This document shows positions 36,763-45,548 of a stretch of 64,000 nt of DNA, piece after piece. Under the pieces are notes generated by a model. That model was not told where the DNA came from and did not search any database. It worked only from the letters and a program-made list of their open reading frames with translations. Made by a program: the position numbers and the translations under genes. Source of the stretch: Bacilli bacterium (GTDB lineage Bacteria > Bacillota_I > Bacilli_A > RF39 > UBA660); contig JAFRQT010000011.1 of NCBI GenBank assembly GCA_017428485.1, forward strand, positions 1 through 64,000. Reading direction: 5' to 3'. Position 1 is the stretch's first letter; each line of letters starts with the position of its first letter.

Positions 36763-37479
36763 ATGATAAATTTTGTAGTAGTAGATGACAATAAGCAACA
36801 TAGAAAGAAAATATGTGATGTAATCATGAGTAATATGATGTCTAATCAAATTAACTTTAAAATAAATGAATACTCAGATTTCGATAAAAAATTAGTACAA
36901 TATATTGATAATAAAGACCATTTATCTATTTATATTTTAGATTTAGAACTTCCTAATGGTGATGGAATAGATATTGCTAGATTAATCAGAAATAAGGCTA
37001 ATGATTGGAATAGTCCAATCATTATTATTACAGCACATGAATCACTATATTATGAAGTATATAAACAAAGATTACAAATATTAGATTTTATACCAAAAAT
37101 GATTTCAATTGAAAAACCATTATCAGAAGACATAGATATATGTTTAAGAATGTTAAATAAAGATAAAGTATATAGATATACTTATAAAAATATAGCATAT
37201 AATATTAATTTAAATAGTATAAATTATATACAAAGAGATAGTAGAAGAACAAAAATAGTTACTTCAAGTAAAACATATTATCAGAACATTACAATAAATG
37301 AAATTAAAAATTTATTACCTGAATATTTCATTATTTCCGCTAAAGGAACTATATTAAATATGAAAAATGTAAAAGAGACAGATTGGAATAATATGCTTGT
37401 CTATTTCAATGATGGAAGTAAAGATTATTTAATAACAAAAAGTCATAAGAAGGAGATAGAAAAGTATGAAAATAATTGA
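36763..37479 (+). CDS. agrA: AgrA-type LytTR response regulator
   Basis: The ATG at 36763 follows AGGTGA by 6 bases, preferable to the GTG at 36754. The 238-aa protein has a receiver domain (NFVVVDDN, IYILDLELPNGDG with phospho-Asp60) and a LytTR DNA-binding domain (about residues 135-235, including INYIQRDSRRTKIV). LytTR proteins bind pairs of 9-bp direct repeats. The gene overlaps agrC by 14 bp. It probably activates the convergent agrBD unit. Confidence 0.9.
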   Translation: MINFVVVDDNKQHRKKICDVIMSNMMSNQINFKINEYSDFDKKLVQYIDNKDHLSIYILDLELPNGDGIDIARLIRNKANDWNSPIIIITAHESLYYEVYKQRLQILDFIPKMISIEKPLSEDIDICLRMLNKDKVYRYTYKNIAYNINLNSINYIQRDSRRTKIVTSSKTYYQNITINEIKNLLPEYFIISAKGTILNMKNVKETDWNNMLVYFNDGSKDYLITKSHKKEIEKYENN

Positions 37480-38770
37480 TTGGACTATAATTTCTCTTTT
37501 ATCTATTGTAGCGGTTATAATTCAATTATTTACGTTTAAAGAACTATCTGAAAAAAGTAAAATTAGAATTGGAATATCTAGTATTATATGCATAATTGTC
37601 GATGGAATTATAATAACATATAATTCTTATACGAATGATAGTATCTTACGTGCATTTGTTAGTTTTGCAATTATAATAGTATCGGAGCAATTAATATTTA
37701 AATATAATATAATTAAAACACTAACTTATGGTATAATGTGCTACATATTAGTTGTTGTTAGTGAAATAGTTTTAGATATTATATTACTCACAACAAAATT
37801 AATAAACTTGCAAGCAATAGACCATAATATCTTAGCTAAAGTGTTGTTGTCAATAATAATGGTATTACCAGCATATTTTATTGCAAGAAATAGGCATATT
37901 AAAAATATAACAAGAAAAATAATGCTATTTATTGAAAATTCCATTGTTGCACAGATAATGGCAGCTATATTTTTAGTGGTATCTGTTATACTTGCATTTA
38001 AAAACATTATGTCATTATCTTTTTCAACATACCTTGGTAATTTTGTTTTACTAATTGTATTTATAATATTAATTGTTATAATATTATTTAAAGAGTATAG
38101 GGTAAAAAGAGAACTTACCAATACTAAAATATTGCTAGAGTTTATGTCTAAATATGAACGAAAAATAGATGAAGATAGAATTAATAGACATGAAATGCTA
38201 AACAATTTATTGGTATTGAAGAGTTATAAAAATAAAAATAGCAAAGAATACAATGATACATTAGATGACATAATCGCTAATTATAGCAAGAAAGATGACG
38301 GTATTAAAAATATATACAAATTGCCATCAGGGTTAAAAGGCATAATCTATTATAAGATTAATGAAATCAAGAACAAAAATATAAATATAAATATTAACAT
38401 ATCAAAAATATTATCGAGTTATTTTAAAAAATTAGATAATAAGACATATACTGCTGTATGTAAAATCGTTGGAATAACATTTGATAATGCTATAGAGGCA
38501 TGCATTAACAGCAATGAAAAAATAATAAGATTAGAAGTTTATGAAGAAAATAATACAGTAATAATAGACATCGAAAACACTTTTAACAATATAATAAATA
38601 TTAAAAAGATAAATAATAAAAATTACTCTACTAAGAGTAAAAATAGAGGGCTAGGGCTATATATTGCAAACAACATAATAAATAACAATAGATTGATTGA
38701 TATGAAACAGTATATAGATAATAATTATTTTGTTACAAAGATATTTATCTCAAAACAAAAATCTAGATAA
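37466..38770 (+). CDS. agrC: AgrC-type sensor histidine kinase
   Basis: The 434-aa protein has six to seven N-terminal membrane helices (about residues 1-205), the H-box DRINRHEMLNNLLVL with phospho-His242, and a GHKL ATPase domain with FDNAIEACINS (N box) and NRGLGLYIANNI (G box). This is the HPK10 group of peptide-pheromone receptors. It should sense the AgrD-derived peptide encoded just downstream on the other strand. The stop lies in a bidirectional terminator. Confidence 0.92.
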   Translation: MKIIDWTIISLLSIVAVIIQLFTFKELSEKSKIRIGISSIICIIVDGIIITYNSYTNDSILRAFVSFAIIIVSEQLIFKYNIIKTLTYGIMCYILVVVSEIVLDIILLTTKLINLQAIDHNILAKVLLSIIMVLPAYFIARNRHIKNITRKIMLFIENSIVAQIMAAIFLVVSVILAFKNIMSLSFSTYLGNFVLLIVFIILIVIILFKEYRVKRELTNTKILLEFMSKYERKIDEDRINRHEMLNNLLVLKSYKNKNSKEYNDTLDDIIANYSKKDDGIKNIYKLPSGLKGIIYYKINEIKNKNINININISKILSSYFKKLDNKTYTAVCKIVGITFDNAIEACINSNEKIIRLEVYEENNTVIIDIENTFNNIINIKKINNKNYSTKSKNRGLGLYIANNIINNNRLIDMKQYIDNNYFVTKIFISKQKSR

Positions 38771-38789
38771 GAAGTCATCTAGATTTTTT
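38757..38789. terminator. bidirectional terminator between agrC and agrD
   Basis: AAAAATCTAGAT (38757-38768) pairs perfectly with ATCTAGATTTTT (38777-38788) around 8 bases, with A/T runs on both sides. Confidence 0.88.
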
Positions 38790-38795
38790 AATTAA

Positions 38796-38912
38796 TTATA
38801 ATAATGATTCTGGCATTTCAGGTTCATCAACAAACACAATTATGCATCCTGCACTAGCAGTAGCGGCAACTAATGCTCCTAGAAAAGCAGCAACACTTGC
38901 AAATAATTTCAT
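38796..38912 (-). CDS. agrD: AgrD autoinducing peptide precursor (38 aa)
   Basis: A 38-codon frame starts MKLFASVAAFLGALVAA, an amphipathic leader, continues SAGCIIVF and ends VDEPEMPESLL. The acidic DEPEMP tail matches the conserved DEPEVP of AgrD proteins that AgrB recognises. Cys23 with the next four residues (CIIVF) would form the usual five-membered thiolactone ring. The ATG overlaps the agrB stop (ATGA) and GGAGGT in the agrB end is its ribosome site. The mature peptide's exact N terminus cannot be read from the sequence. Confidence 0.9.
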   Translation of the reverse strand: MKLFASVAAFLGALVAATASAGCIIVFVDEPEMPESLL

Positions 38913-39514
38913 TTTGTACCTCCTTTCTTATAACTCTTATAGTTATCGTATTTAAGCCCTAATAGTTTATAACTAATAGGTAGTATCATTATACTTTGCA
39001 TAATTATTGCAAAGACTATTGAATTACAAATAATATAATTTGTATAAAAGGTAAGTATAAAATATATGATAGTTATTATTAAAGTAATAACTTTAAATGC
39101 TATTCTTTTATTTTTATGAACCAGTGGTCTTTTTTCTGTATCGGCGGGAGCATATAATATAAATAGAATGCCACATGCTATAAAAATAATATTAATAATT
39201 ATTCTTTTAATTATTAATATCTTAATTAGAAATGGTATAAGAGTAAAGAGTGTTAGTGATAATACCCAACAATGCCATGCTTTTTTAGCATGCAATCCGA
39301 ATCCTGCTAACCTAATAATCGAATAGAATAATATAAAATACAGTAGTTCTTTAATAGTGCCAATTATTAATGAAATGATAATTAAAATGATAAATTTAGT
39401 AATTGTTAAATAAATTGTTTCTAGACCATATTGTATTTCTTTTAGTTTAATTTCATCATAATTATAGTTTTGAGAAATATTTCTCATTATTTTATTAACA
39501 ATCATTTTTTTCAT
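38909..39514 (-). CDS. agrB: AgrB peptide-processing membrane endopeptidase
   Basis: The 201-aa protein has several membrane helices and RLAGFGLHAKKAWHCW, containing the catalytic His75 and Cys82 with the spacing of seven seen in AgrB. EIQYGLETIYLTITKF is the usual helix before it, and APADTEKRP is the conserved late motif. It cuts AgrD at the acidic tail and forms the thiolactone. GAGAGGTAG precedes the ATG. It is followed by and overlaps agrD. Confidence 0.93.
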   Translation of the reverse strand: MKKMIVNKIMRNISQNYNYDEIKLKEIQYGLETIYLTITKFIILIIISLIIGTIKELLYFILFYSIIRLAGFGLHAKKAWHCWVLSLTLFTLIPFLIKILIIKRIIINIIFIACGILFILYAPADTEKRPLVHKNKRIAFKVITLIITIIYFILTFYTNYIICNSIVFAIIMQSIMILPISYKLLGLKYDNYKSYKKGGTK

Positions 39515-39639
39515 TTGAACTACCTCTCTATAATAGAATAAAATAATTAATAAATATTTTTTTATTATTTGTTTGAATATTGTTTTTTGTTGTCTAAAAC
39601 TAATTTTTAAGTTTTAAATAAATCATATTATCTACTTAG

Positions 39640-39667
39640 TGACAAAAAACATTAATTTAATGACAAA
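39640..39667 (-). promoter_or_regulatory. candidate LytTR (AgrA) binding repeats upstream of agrB
   Basis: TGACAAA occurs at 39640-39646 and 39661-39667, exactly 21 bp apart (two helical turns), as expected for LytTR direct repeats. On the - strand they read TTTGTCA upstream of agrB, about 125-150 bp before its ATG. They could also act on the divergent cold-shock gene. No good -35/-10 pair is seen beside them. Confidence 0.4.
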
Positions 39668-39704
39668 CATAAGAATAATGTCGAATTTTTGGGTATGCTT
39701 TTAA

Positions 39705-39733
39705 TTGTGCACAAAAAATAGAAGTATTATTAT
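39705..39733 (+). promoter_or_regulatory. cold-shock gene promoter
   Basis: TTGTGC (39705-39710), 17-bp spacer and TATTAT (39728-39733). Confidence 0.5.
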
Positions 39734-39757
39734 TAAACTAAGAAGGGACGGTGTTAT

Positions 39758-39979
39758 ATGAGTAGAGGTCGTGTGAAATGGTTTAATAATGAAAAAGGAT
39801 ACGGATTTATCGAATATGAAGGACTAGTAGATGAAGACATCTTTGTTCATTATTCTTCAATTGAACAAGAAGGCTATAAGACTTTAAAAGAAGGCGAGAT
39901 TGTAGAATTTACTTTAATTGAAACTGCCAAAGGCAATCAAGCAATCAATGTAAAAGAAGTCGCAATGACAGCAATTTAA
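39758..39979 (+). CDS. csp: cold-shock protein (CspA family)
   Basis: The 73-aa protein has [18 protein letters not shown] (RNP1) and [15 protein letters not shown] (RNP2), the single CSD fold. It binds single-stranded RNA and DNA and melts RNA structure. An AGAAGGGACGGTG site precedes the ATG. It is a single-gene unit with its own terminator. Confidence 0.95.
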   Translation: MSRGRVKWFNNEKGYGFIEYEGLVDEDIFVHYSSIEQEGYKTLKEGEIVEFTLIETAKGNQAINVKEVAMTAI

Positions 39980-39980
39980 T

Positions 39981-40006
39981 AAAATACACTTAGGTGTATT
40001 TTTTTG
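39981..40006 (+). terminator. csp terminator
   Basis: AATACAC (39983-39989), loop TTAG, GTGTATT (39994-40000) and a T run. Confidence 0.8.
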
Positions 40007-40014
40007 TAAAATTT

Positions 40015-40043
40015 TTGTGAAATTGTGGAATAAAATATATAAT
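40015..40043 (+). promoter_or_regulatory. hpf promoter
   Basis: TTGTGA (40015-40020), 17-bp spacer, TATAAT (40038-40043). Confidence 0.65.
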
Positions 40044-40072
40044 TATGATACTCTTATATTAGGAGGAATGAT

Positions 40073-40603
40073 ATGAAATACAATATCCGTGGTAACAAGT
40101 TAGAAGTTACTGATGCTATTAACGAATACATCAAAAATAAATTATCTAAAGTAAATAAATACTTGGATGATAATGATGAAGTTGAGGCAAAAGCATTAAT
40201 ATCTGCGAAAGGAAAAGAACAAAAAGTTGAAGTAACTATTTGGAGCGGAAAATACAATATAAGAGCTGAAGAAGTTAATGAAGATTTATATGCCGCTATA
40301 GATTTAGTTATTGATAAACTTGAAAAACAATTTAGAAGATATAAAGATAAAATAACTACAAAAAAGAATAAAACTGGTGCATCTGTTCCAGATTTAGAAA
40401 TAGAAGAATATTTTGAAGAGGATGAACAATCAATTGTAAGGAGAAAAGAAGTTTTCTTAAAACCAATTGATGAGGAAGAAGCTATAACTCAAATGGAACT
40501 TTTAGGGCATACATTCTTTGTATTTAAAAATGTAGATACAGGTAAGATAAATGTTGTTTATAAAAGGAATGACGGAGATTATGGAATTATAGAAGCAAAC
40601 TAG
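40073..40603 (+). CDS. hpf: long-form ribosome hibernation promoting factor
   Basis: The 176-aa product has the HPF/RaiA fold start YNIRGNKLEVTDAINEYIKNK, a central basic segment, then a conserved C-terminal dimerisation domain (VRRKEVFLKPIDEEEAITQMELLGHTFFVF). The long form joins two 70S ribosomes into silent 100S dimers. AGGAGGAATGAT precedes the ATG. In Bacillota it commonly sits before secA, as here. Confidence 0.93.
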   Translation: MKYNIRGNKLEVTDAINEYIKNKLSKVNKYLDDNDEVEAKALISAKGKEQKVEVTIWSGKYNIRAEEVNEDLYAAIDLVIDKLEKQFRRYKDKITTKKNKTGASVPDLEIEEYFEEDEQSIVRRKEVFLKPIDEEEAITQMELLGHTFFVFKNVDTGKINVVYKRNDGDYGIIEAN

Positions 40604-40633
40604 AAAAGTGATTATTCACTTTTCTTTTTTTCT
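40602..40633 (+). terminator. hpf terminator
   Basis: AGAAAAGTGA (40602-40611), loop TTAT, TCACTTTTCT (40616-40625) and T run. A TATAAT at 40638-40643 just beyond may serve secA. Confidence 0.88.
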
Positions 40634-40664
40634 TTGTTATAATATTTGTTATGGAGATGATGAT

Positions 40665-43154
40665 ATGGGCTTATTTAAAAACTTATTTGATTATGAAACA
40701 AAAGAATTAAAAAGAATAAATAAATTAGTAGATCAAATTGAAGCTTTAGATGAAGAAATGCAAAAAATTAAAGATACTGAATTTAAAGCTAAAACTGAAG
40801 AATTTAAAAAAAGACTTCAAAATGGTGAAACATTAGATGATATATTAATTGAAGCTTTCGCTTTAGCAAGAGAAGCATGTTATAGAGCTTTAGGAGAAAA
40901 ACCTTTTAGAGTTCAATTGATAGGTGGAGTAGCAATTCATAGAGGTAATATTGCTGAAATGAAAACTGGTGAAGGAAAAACATTAACAACAGTACTTCCC
41001 GCTTATTTAAATGCTCTTGAAGGTAAAGGTGTTCATGTTATAACAACTAATGAATATTTATCAACTCGTAATGCTGAATGGATGGGTCCTATCTATGACT
41101 TACTTGGTGTAACAGTCGGAATAAATATTAGAGAAAAATCTCCACGTGAAAAGCAAGAAGCATATAATGCAGATATTACATATACAACTAATAATGAACT
41201 TGGATTTGATTATCTAAGAGATAATATGGTTGTTCACAGAGAAAATAGAACACAAAGAGGTCTTAATTTTGCTATTATAGATGAAGTTGATTCAATTTTA
41301 ATAGATGAAGCTAGAACTCCGTTAATTATATCTGGTGGTGTCGCTAAAACAGCTAATGTATACAAAGAAGCAGATAGAGTAGCAAAAGCATTAAAAATAG
41401 ATGATTATGTTTTAGATGAAAAAACTAAAAAAGTTACTCTTACTGAAGAGGGAGTTCATAATGCAGAAAAACTTCTTCACCTAGACAACTTATTTGATAT
41501 TAAAAATAGTGTAATGGTACATAATTTAGATAAAGCACTTGCTGCTAATTACGCATTTAAAAAAGATGTAGATTATGTAGTCGAAAATGATAAAGTTATT
41601 ATAGTAGACACATTTACTGGAAGACTTATGCATGGACGTCAATTTAGTGAAGGACTTCATCAAGCATTAGAAGCAAAAGAAAATGTTACTATTAATGAAG
41701 AAACTAAAACTTTAGCAACTATTACATTCCAAAATTTATTTAGAATGTATAATAAACTTTCTGGTATGACCGGTACTGCTAAAACAGAAGAAGAAGAATT
41801 TCAAAATATATATAATACATATGTTGTGTGTATACCAACAAATAAACCAGTTATTCGTGATGATCAAGTTGACTTAATATATTCCTCATTAAATGGTAAG
41901 TTTAGAGCGGTAGTTAATGTAGTAAAAGAAATACACTCAACTGGTAGGCCGGTATTAGTAGGTGTTGCATCTGTAGAAACAAGTGAGCTTGTAAGTCAAT
42001 TGTTAAATAAAGCTGGTATTAAGCATGAATTATTAAATGCTAAAAACCATGAGCGTGAAGCTCATATTATTGAAGGCGCTGGTAAAAAAGGTGCAGTTAC
42101 AATTGCAACAAATATGGCTGGTCGTGGAACTGATATTAAACTGGGAGAAGGGGTCCGTGAGTTAGGTGGATTATTTGTAATAGGTACTGAAAGACATGAT
42201 TCAAGACGTATAGATAATCAACTTCGTGGTAGAGCTGGTCGTCAAGGTGATCCAGGAACGACAAGATTCTTTGTATCTATGGAAGATGACTTGATGATGA
42301 AGTTTGGTTCTGAAAGAATGAAAGCAGTAATGACTAACTTAGGAATCAAAGAAGACCAAGCAATATCAAATAAATTCATTTCTAATAGTATTGAATCTGC
42401 TCAAAAGAAAGTTGAAGGTTTTAACTTCGATAGAAGAAAAGCATTACTTGATTATGATAATGTTATTTCTAAACAAAGAGAAATAATATATGAAAGACGT
42501 AATGAAATATTAGATCAAGAAAGTATTAGAGATAGAGTACTTGAAACATTCAGAGAATTTGTTAATAATCAAATAACATCACATTTAACTGAAAACACAT
42601 TAACAGATAATGATATTAACAATATAATGGAACAATTTAATTCACACCTATTGAAAAGAAAGAAATTAAAGAAAGATGATTTTAAAAACAAATCAAATGA
42701 AGAAATATGTGATTATATTTATAATATTGTTATAGATGATTATAAAAAGAAATTAGAAGATATACCGCAAGAAATACAAAATGATTTTGAAAAATCAATT
42801 TCACTTCGTATAATCGATAAATATTGGATGGATCAATTGGATGCTATGGAAGAATTAAAAGAAGGTGTAGGACTAAGGGGTTATGCACAAAGTAATCCAC
42901 TTCAAGTTTATGCTTTAGAAGGATTCCAAATGTTTGATAATATGTTAGCTTCAATATCTGCAGAAATATCTTCATTCTTACTAAATGCTGAAGTAAGACA
43001 AAATACTGAAAGAGAAGAAGTTAAAAATATCAGAACTAATGATGGAAAAGAAGGCGTAAAGGCAAAACCTAAAAAGTCTGAAAAGAAAATAGGCAGAAAT
43101 GATCCTTGCCCATGTGGGTCAGGTAAGAAATACAAACAATGCCACGGAAAATAA
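40665..43154 (+). CDS. secA: preprotein translocase ATPase SecA
   Basis: The ATG at 40665 (MGLFKNLFDYETKELKR) follows GGAGATGAT; the longer frame upstream is in the terminator/promoter region. The 829-aa protein has MKTGEGKTLTTVLPAYLNAL (Walker A), IDEVDSILIDEARTPLIISG (Walker B), NMAGRGTDIKLG, QLRGRAGRQGDPG and a C-terminal SEC-C zinc motif (DPCPCGSGKKYKQCHGK). It drives Sec export. No terminator follows its stop, in contrast to most genes here, and displaced SEC-C tails with terminators occur at 46.3 and 47.5 kb. Confidence 0.97.
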   Translation: MGLFKNLFDYETKELKRINKLVDQIEALDEEMQKIKDTEFKAKTEEFKKRLQNGETLDDILIEAFALAREACYRALGEKPFRVQLIGGVAIHRGNIAEMKTGEGKTLTTVLPAYLNALEGKGVHVITTNEYLSTRNAEWMGPIYDLLGVTVGINIREKSPREKQEAYNADITYTTNNELGFDYLRDNMVVHRENRTQRGLNFAIIDEVDSILIDEARTPLIISGGVAKTANVYKEADRVAKALKIDDYVLDEKTKKVTLTEEGVHNAEKLLHLDNLFDIKNSVMVHNLDKALAANYAFKKDVDYVVENDKVIIVDTFTGRLMHGRQFSEGLHQALEAKENVTINEETKTLATITFQNLFRMYNKLSGMTGTAKTEEEEFQNIYNTYVVCIPTNKPVIRDDQVDLIYSSLNGKFRAVVNVVKEIHSTGRPVLVGVASVETSELVSQLLNKAGIKHELLNAKNHEREAHIIEGAGKKGAVTIATNMAGRGTDIKLGEGVRELGGLFVIGTERHDSRRIDNQLRGRAGRQGDPGTTRFFVSMEDDLMMKFGSERMKAVMTNLGIKEDQAISNKFISNSIESAQKKVEGFNFDRRKALLDYDNVISKQREIIYERRNEILDQESIRDRVLETFREFVNNQITSHLTENTLTDNDINNIMEQFNSHLLKRKKLKKDDFKNKSNEEICDYIYNIVIDDYKKKLEDIPQEIQNDFEKSISLRIIDKYWMDQLDAMEELKEGVGLRGYAQSNPLQVYALEGFQMFDNMLASISAEISSFLLNAEVRQNTEREEVKNIRTNDGKEGVKAKPKKSEKKIGRNDPCPCGSGKKYKQCHGK

Positions 43155-43191
43155 GAAAAATCAAGTAATTCTAAATTAGAAAATTAATAAA

Positions 43192-43232
43192 TTGTCATCC
43201 ATTTGTCATCCTAAACAAAAAACGGATGACAA
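43192..43232 (+). repeat. 11-bp-period direct repeats plus inverted copy after secA
   Basis: TTGTCATCC occurs at 43192-43200 and 43203-43211 (period 11) and inverted as GGATGACAA at 43224-43232. Repeated short direct copies beside a gene 3' end resemble arm-type sites of tyrosine integrases at attachment sites. No integrase is present in the window. Confidence 0.55.
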
Positions 43233-43256
43233 AATGTATACTGGAGGAGTAATAAT

Positions 43257-43883
43257 ATGATAAATGAAAAATTAAAGAGATACATTGAAGATAACATTTT
43301 GCCTCTTTATGATAATAACTTTATTGGTGATGGAAGAGATAGGGTATATTATGTTATAAATCGCAGCTATCAAATAATAGAAGAAAATAATTTAGATATA
43401 GATTGGAATATTTTATATACTGCAATAAGTTATCATGATATAAGAACAAATAATGAAGAAAAAGATCATGAATTAATTAGTGCTGAGATAATGTACAATG
43501 ATGATTTTTTAAAAGTTTTTTTTAGCGAAGAAGATAGATTAATAATAAAAGAAGCTATTGAAGATCAAAGAGCAAAATTAGGGAATGAGCCAAGAAATAT
43601 TTATGGTAAAATTCTATCTTCTGCGTCTAGAAATTCTTCAGTGGAGCAATGTTTAGAAAGATCTTATAATTATGGAAAAAAGAAAAATCCTAATGCAACG
43701 GATGAAGAAATATTCGAAGGTGCTTATAATGCTCTATTAGGCAAATTCGGGAAGGATGGAAAAGCCAATTTCTTTTTCAGAGATACCACTTATGAACAGT
43801 TTTTACATGATATAAGAGAATTATTATCTGATAAAGATAAATTTATAGAAAAACAAAGAAAATATATTTTAAAAATGAAATAA
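43257..43883 (+). CDS. degenerate HD-domain protein (paralogue of next gene)
   Basis: The 208-aa protein aligns along its length with the first half of the next gene. Conserved frame: NxxxDxVxYVIxRSxxxIxENNLDxD, then YHDI. Several metal-ligand positions have been lost: GHNLDH in the neighbour is GDGRDR here, AVHDHR is AIEDQR and SSADRN is SSASRN. YHDI is kept. It is therefore probably an inactive HD phosphohydrolase, perhaps a regulatory or dimerising partner. GGAGGAG precedes the ATG. It has 13 bp before its paralogue. Confidence 0.7.
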   Translation: MINEKLKRYIEDNILPLYDNNFIGDGRDRVYYVINRSYQIIEENNLDIDWNILYTAISYHDIRTNNEEKDHELISAEIMYNDDFLKVFFSEEDRLIIKEAIEDQRAKLGNEPRNIYGKILSSASRNSSVEQCLERSYNYGKKKNPNATDEEIFEGAYNALLGKFGKDGKANFFFRDTTYEQFLHDIRELLSDKDKFIEKQRKYILKMK

Positions 43884-43896
43884 GAGGTAGAATAAT

Positions 43897-45018
43897 ATGC
43901 AAATAAATAAAAAACTACAGGAATATATTGAAAATAATATATTTCCTAGCTATGAGAAGAATGATTTGGGTCATAATTTAGATCATATCAAATATGTAAT
44001 TGAAAGAAGTTTTAAATTCATAAAAGAAAATAATTTAGATGTAGATTACAACATGGTTTATGTGATAGCTGCTTATCATGATATAGGTCATTATATTGAT
44101 GCCAAAAATCACGAAAAAGTTTCAGCAATTATGTTATTAGCAGATGATAATTTAAAGCAGTTTTTCAATGAGGAACAAATAAGGATTATGGCTGAAGCAG
44201 TTCATGATCATAGAGCAAGTCTGGCAAAAAAAGGAAAAAGGCCAAGAAGTATTTATGGTGAAATTGTATCTTCTGCAGATAGAAATACATTAATTGAAGT
44301 TCCTCTTAAAAGAACATATGCTTACAGAATGGAACACAGCCCAGGTGCTACTCTTGATGAAATAATAGAAGAATCAAGACAGCATATAATTGACAAATTT
44401 GGTAAAGTAGGATATGCAACAGATGCAATGTATTTTGAAGACTTAGATTATAAAAAGTTTTTAGAGGATATTCCAGCACTTGTAGAAAATAAAGAAGAAT
44501 TTAGAAGAAGATTCATTGAAGTAAATAATATCTCTCTTGATAAAAAACCAGAAAGAGAAAAGTTTTTATCATCAATTTATTTAATAATTAAAAATGAAAA
44601 TGGAGAAGTTTTACTTCAAAGAAGACAAGGAACAAAATTATGGCCTGGTTATCTTGCTTTGCCAGCTGGACATATAGATCAAGGTGAAAATGCATATGAG
44701 GCAGCTATAAGAGAAGCAAGAGAAGAATTAGGAATAGAAATAGCTACTAATGATATTGTGAATACTTTTGTTGCTAATAGAAAAAATAAATCATTACCTC
44801 CATATTATGATGTATATTTTGAAATATCAAAGTATGTAGGAAAAATTAAAATAGCTGAACCAGAAAAGTGTTCTGAATTAGTATGGTGTAGTCCAATTAA
44901 TCTACCTGATGATATGATAGACTTTGAAAAAGAAGCAATGGAAAATAATGCTAATGGTATAAAATTTAGTGTTACTTATGCTGACAATGAAAAGAAGTTA
45001 GTAAAAACTAAAAAATAG
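43897..45018 (+). CDS. HD phosphohydrolase-Nudix hydrolase fusion
   Basis: Residues 1-210 form an HD domain with GHNLDHIKYV, AYHDIGHYID, AVHDHRAS and SSADRNT, all metal ligands present. Residues 220-373 form a Nudix domain with the box GHIDQGENAYEAAIREAREELGI split across about 265-287, a full GX5EX7REUXEEXGU match. The fusion joins two nucleotide-hydrolysing activities, suggesting sequential clean-up of a damaged or signalling nucleotide. The true substrate is not visible. AAGAGGTAG precedes the ATG. Confidence 0.82.
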   Translation: MQINKKLQEYIENNIFPSYEKNDLGHNLDHIKYVIERSFKFIKENNLDVDYNMVYVIAAYHDIGHYIDAKNHEKVSAIMLLADDNLKQFFNEEQIRIMAEAVHDHRASLAKKGKRPRSIYGEIVSSADRNTLIEVPLKRTYAYRMEHSPGATLDEIIEESRQHIIDKFGKVGYATDAMYFEDLDYKKFLEDIPALVENKEEFRRRFIEVNNISLDKKPEREKFLSSIYLIIKNENGEVLLQRRQGTKLWPGYLALPAGHIDQGENAYEAAIREAREELGIEIATNDIVNTFVANRKNKSLPPYYDVYFEISKYVGKIKIAEPEKCSELVWCSPINLPDDMIDFEKEAMENNANGIKFSVTYADNEKKLVKTKK

Positions 45019-45051
45019 ATTATTTAGAAAAATATACAAGTAGGTGATATT

Positions 45052-45351
45052 TTGAATAAGCAAATAGGTGATGAACACAATATAATTTTTTATACAGATG
45101 AAGATAATAATATTAAAGTTGAAGTATTGCTTGAAAATGAAGATGTATGGTTAACCCAAAATGCTTTAGCAAAATTATTTGATACAACGCGAAATAATAT
45201 TACACTTCATATTGGAAATATATATAAAGAAGAAGAACTTGAAGAAAAATTAACTAGTAAGGATTCCTTACTAGTTCAAATTGAAGGTAATAGAAGTGTT
45301 AAAAGAAATGTAAAAATATACAATCTTGATATGATAATTTCTATGAAATAG
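45052..45351 (+). pseudogene. truncated RhuM-family protein
   Basis: A TTG start follows AGGTGATATT. The 99-aa frame begins IIFYTDEDNNIKVEVLLENE, then VWLTQNALAKLFDTTRNNIT and ends KIYNLDMIISMK before a stop. This is the N-terminal part of RhuM-family proteins, normally over 300 residues, cut just after the conserved YNLDMIIS. The downstream sequence shows no continuation. It is a remnant of a mobile-element or defence-type gene. Confidence 0.75.
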
Positions 45352-45380
45352 ATAAATTAGAAAAAGAATAAAAATAAAAT

Positions 45381-45400
45381 AATCGTCATATTAAGATATT
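45381..45400 (+). repeat. 20-bp dispersed repeat, copy 1
   Basis: AATCGTCATATTAAGATATT after the RhuM remnant. It is followed by ACGAT, so ATCGT and ACGAT could pair. Related copies are at 45958 and 47995. Confidence 0.5.
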
Positions 45401-45436
45401 ACGATGTGCGGAATGTTTCATCTTTCAAGAACATTC

Positions 45437-45470
45437 AAAAGGTAGAAAAATTAATTTTCTATCTTTTTTT
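45437..45470 (+). terminator. terminator after RhuM remnant
   Basis: AAAGGTAGAAAA and TTTTCTATCTTT form a stem with one G-T pair and an A/T loop, followed by T residues. Confidence 0.7.
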
Positions 45471-45548
45471 ATTTGTCAGTAAAAAAATGTAAAAAAGTGT
45501 GTTATAATAAAATTGTTAATAAACTATATTAATGTGAGGAGAAATTTT

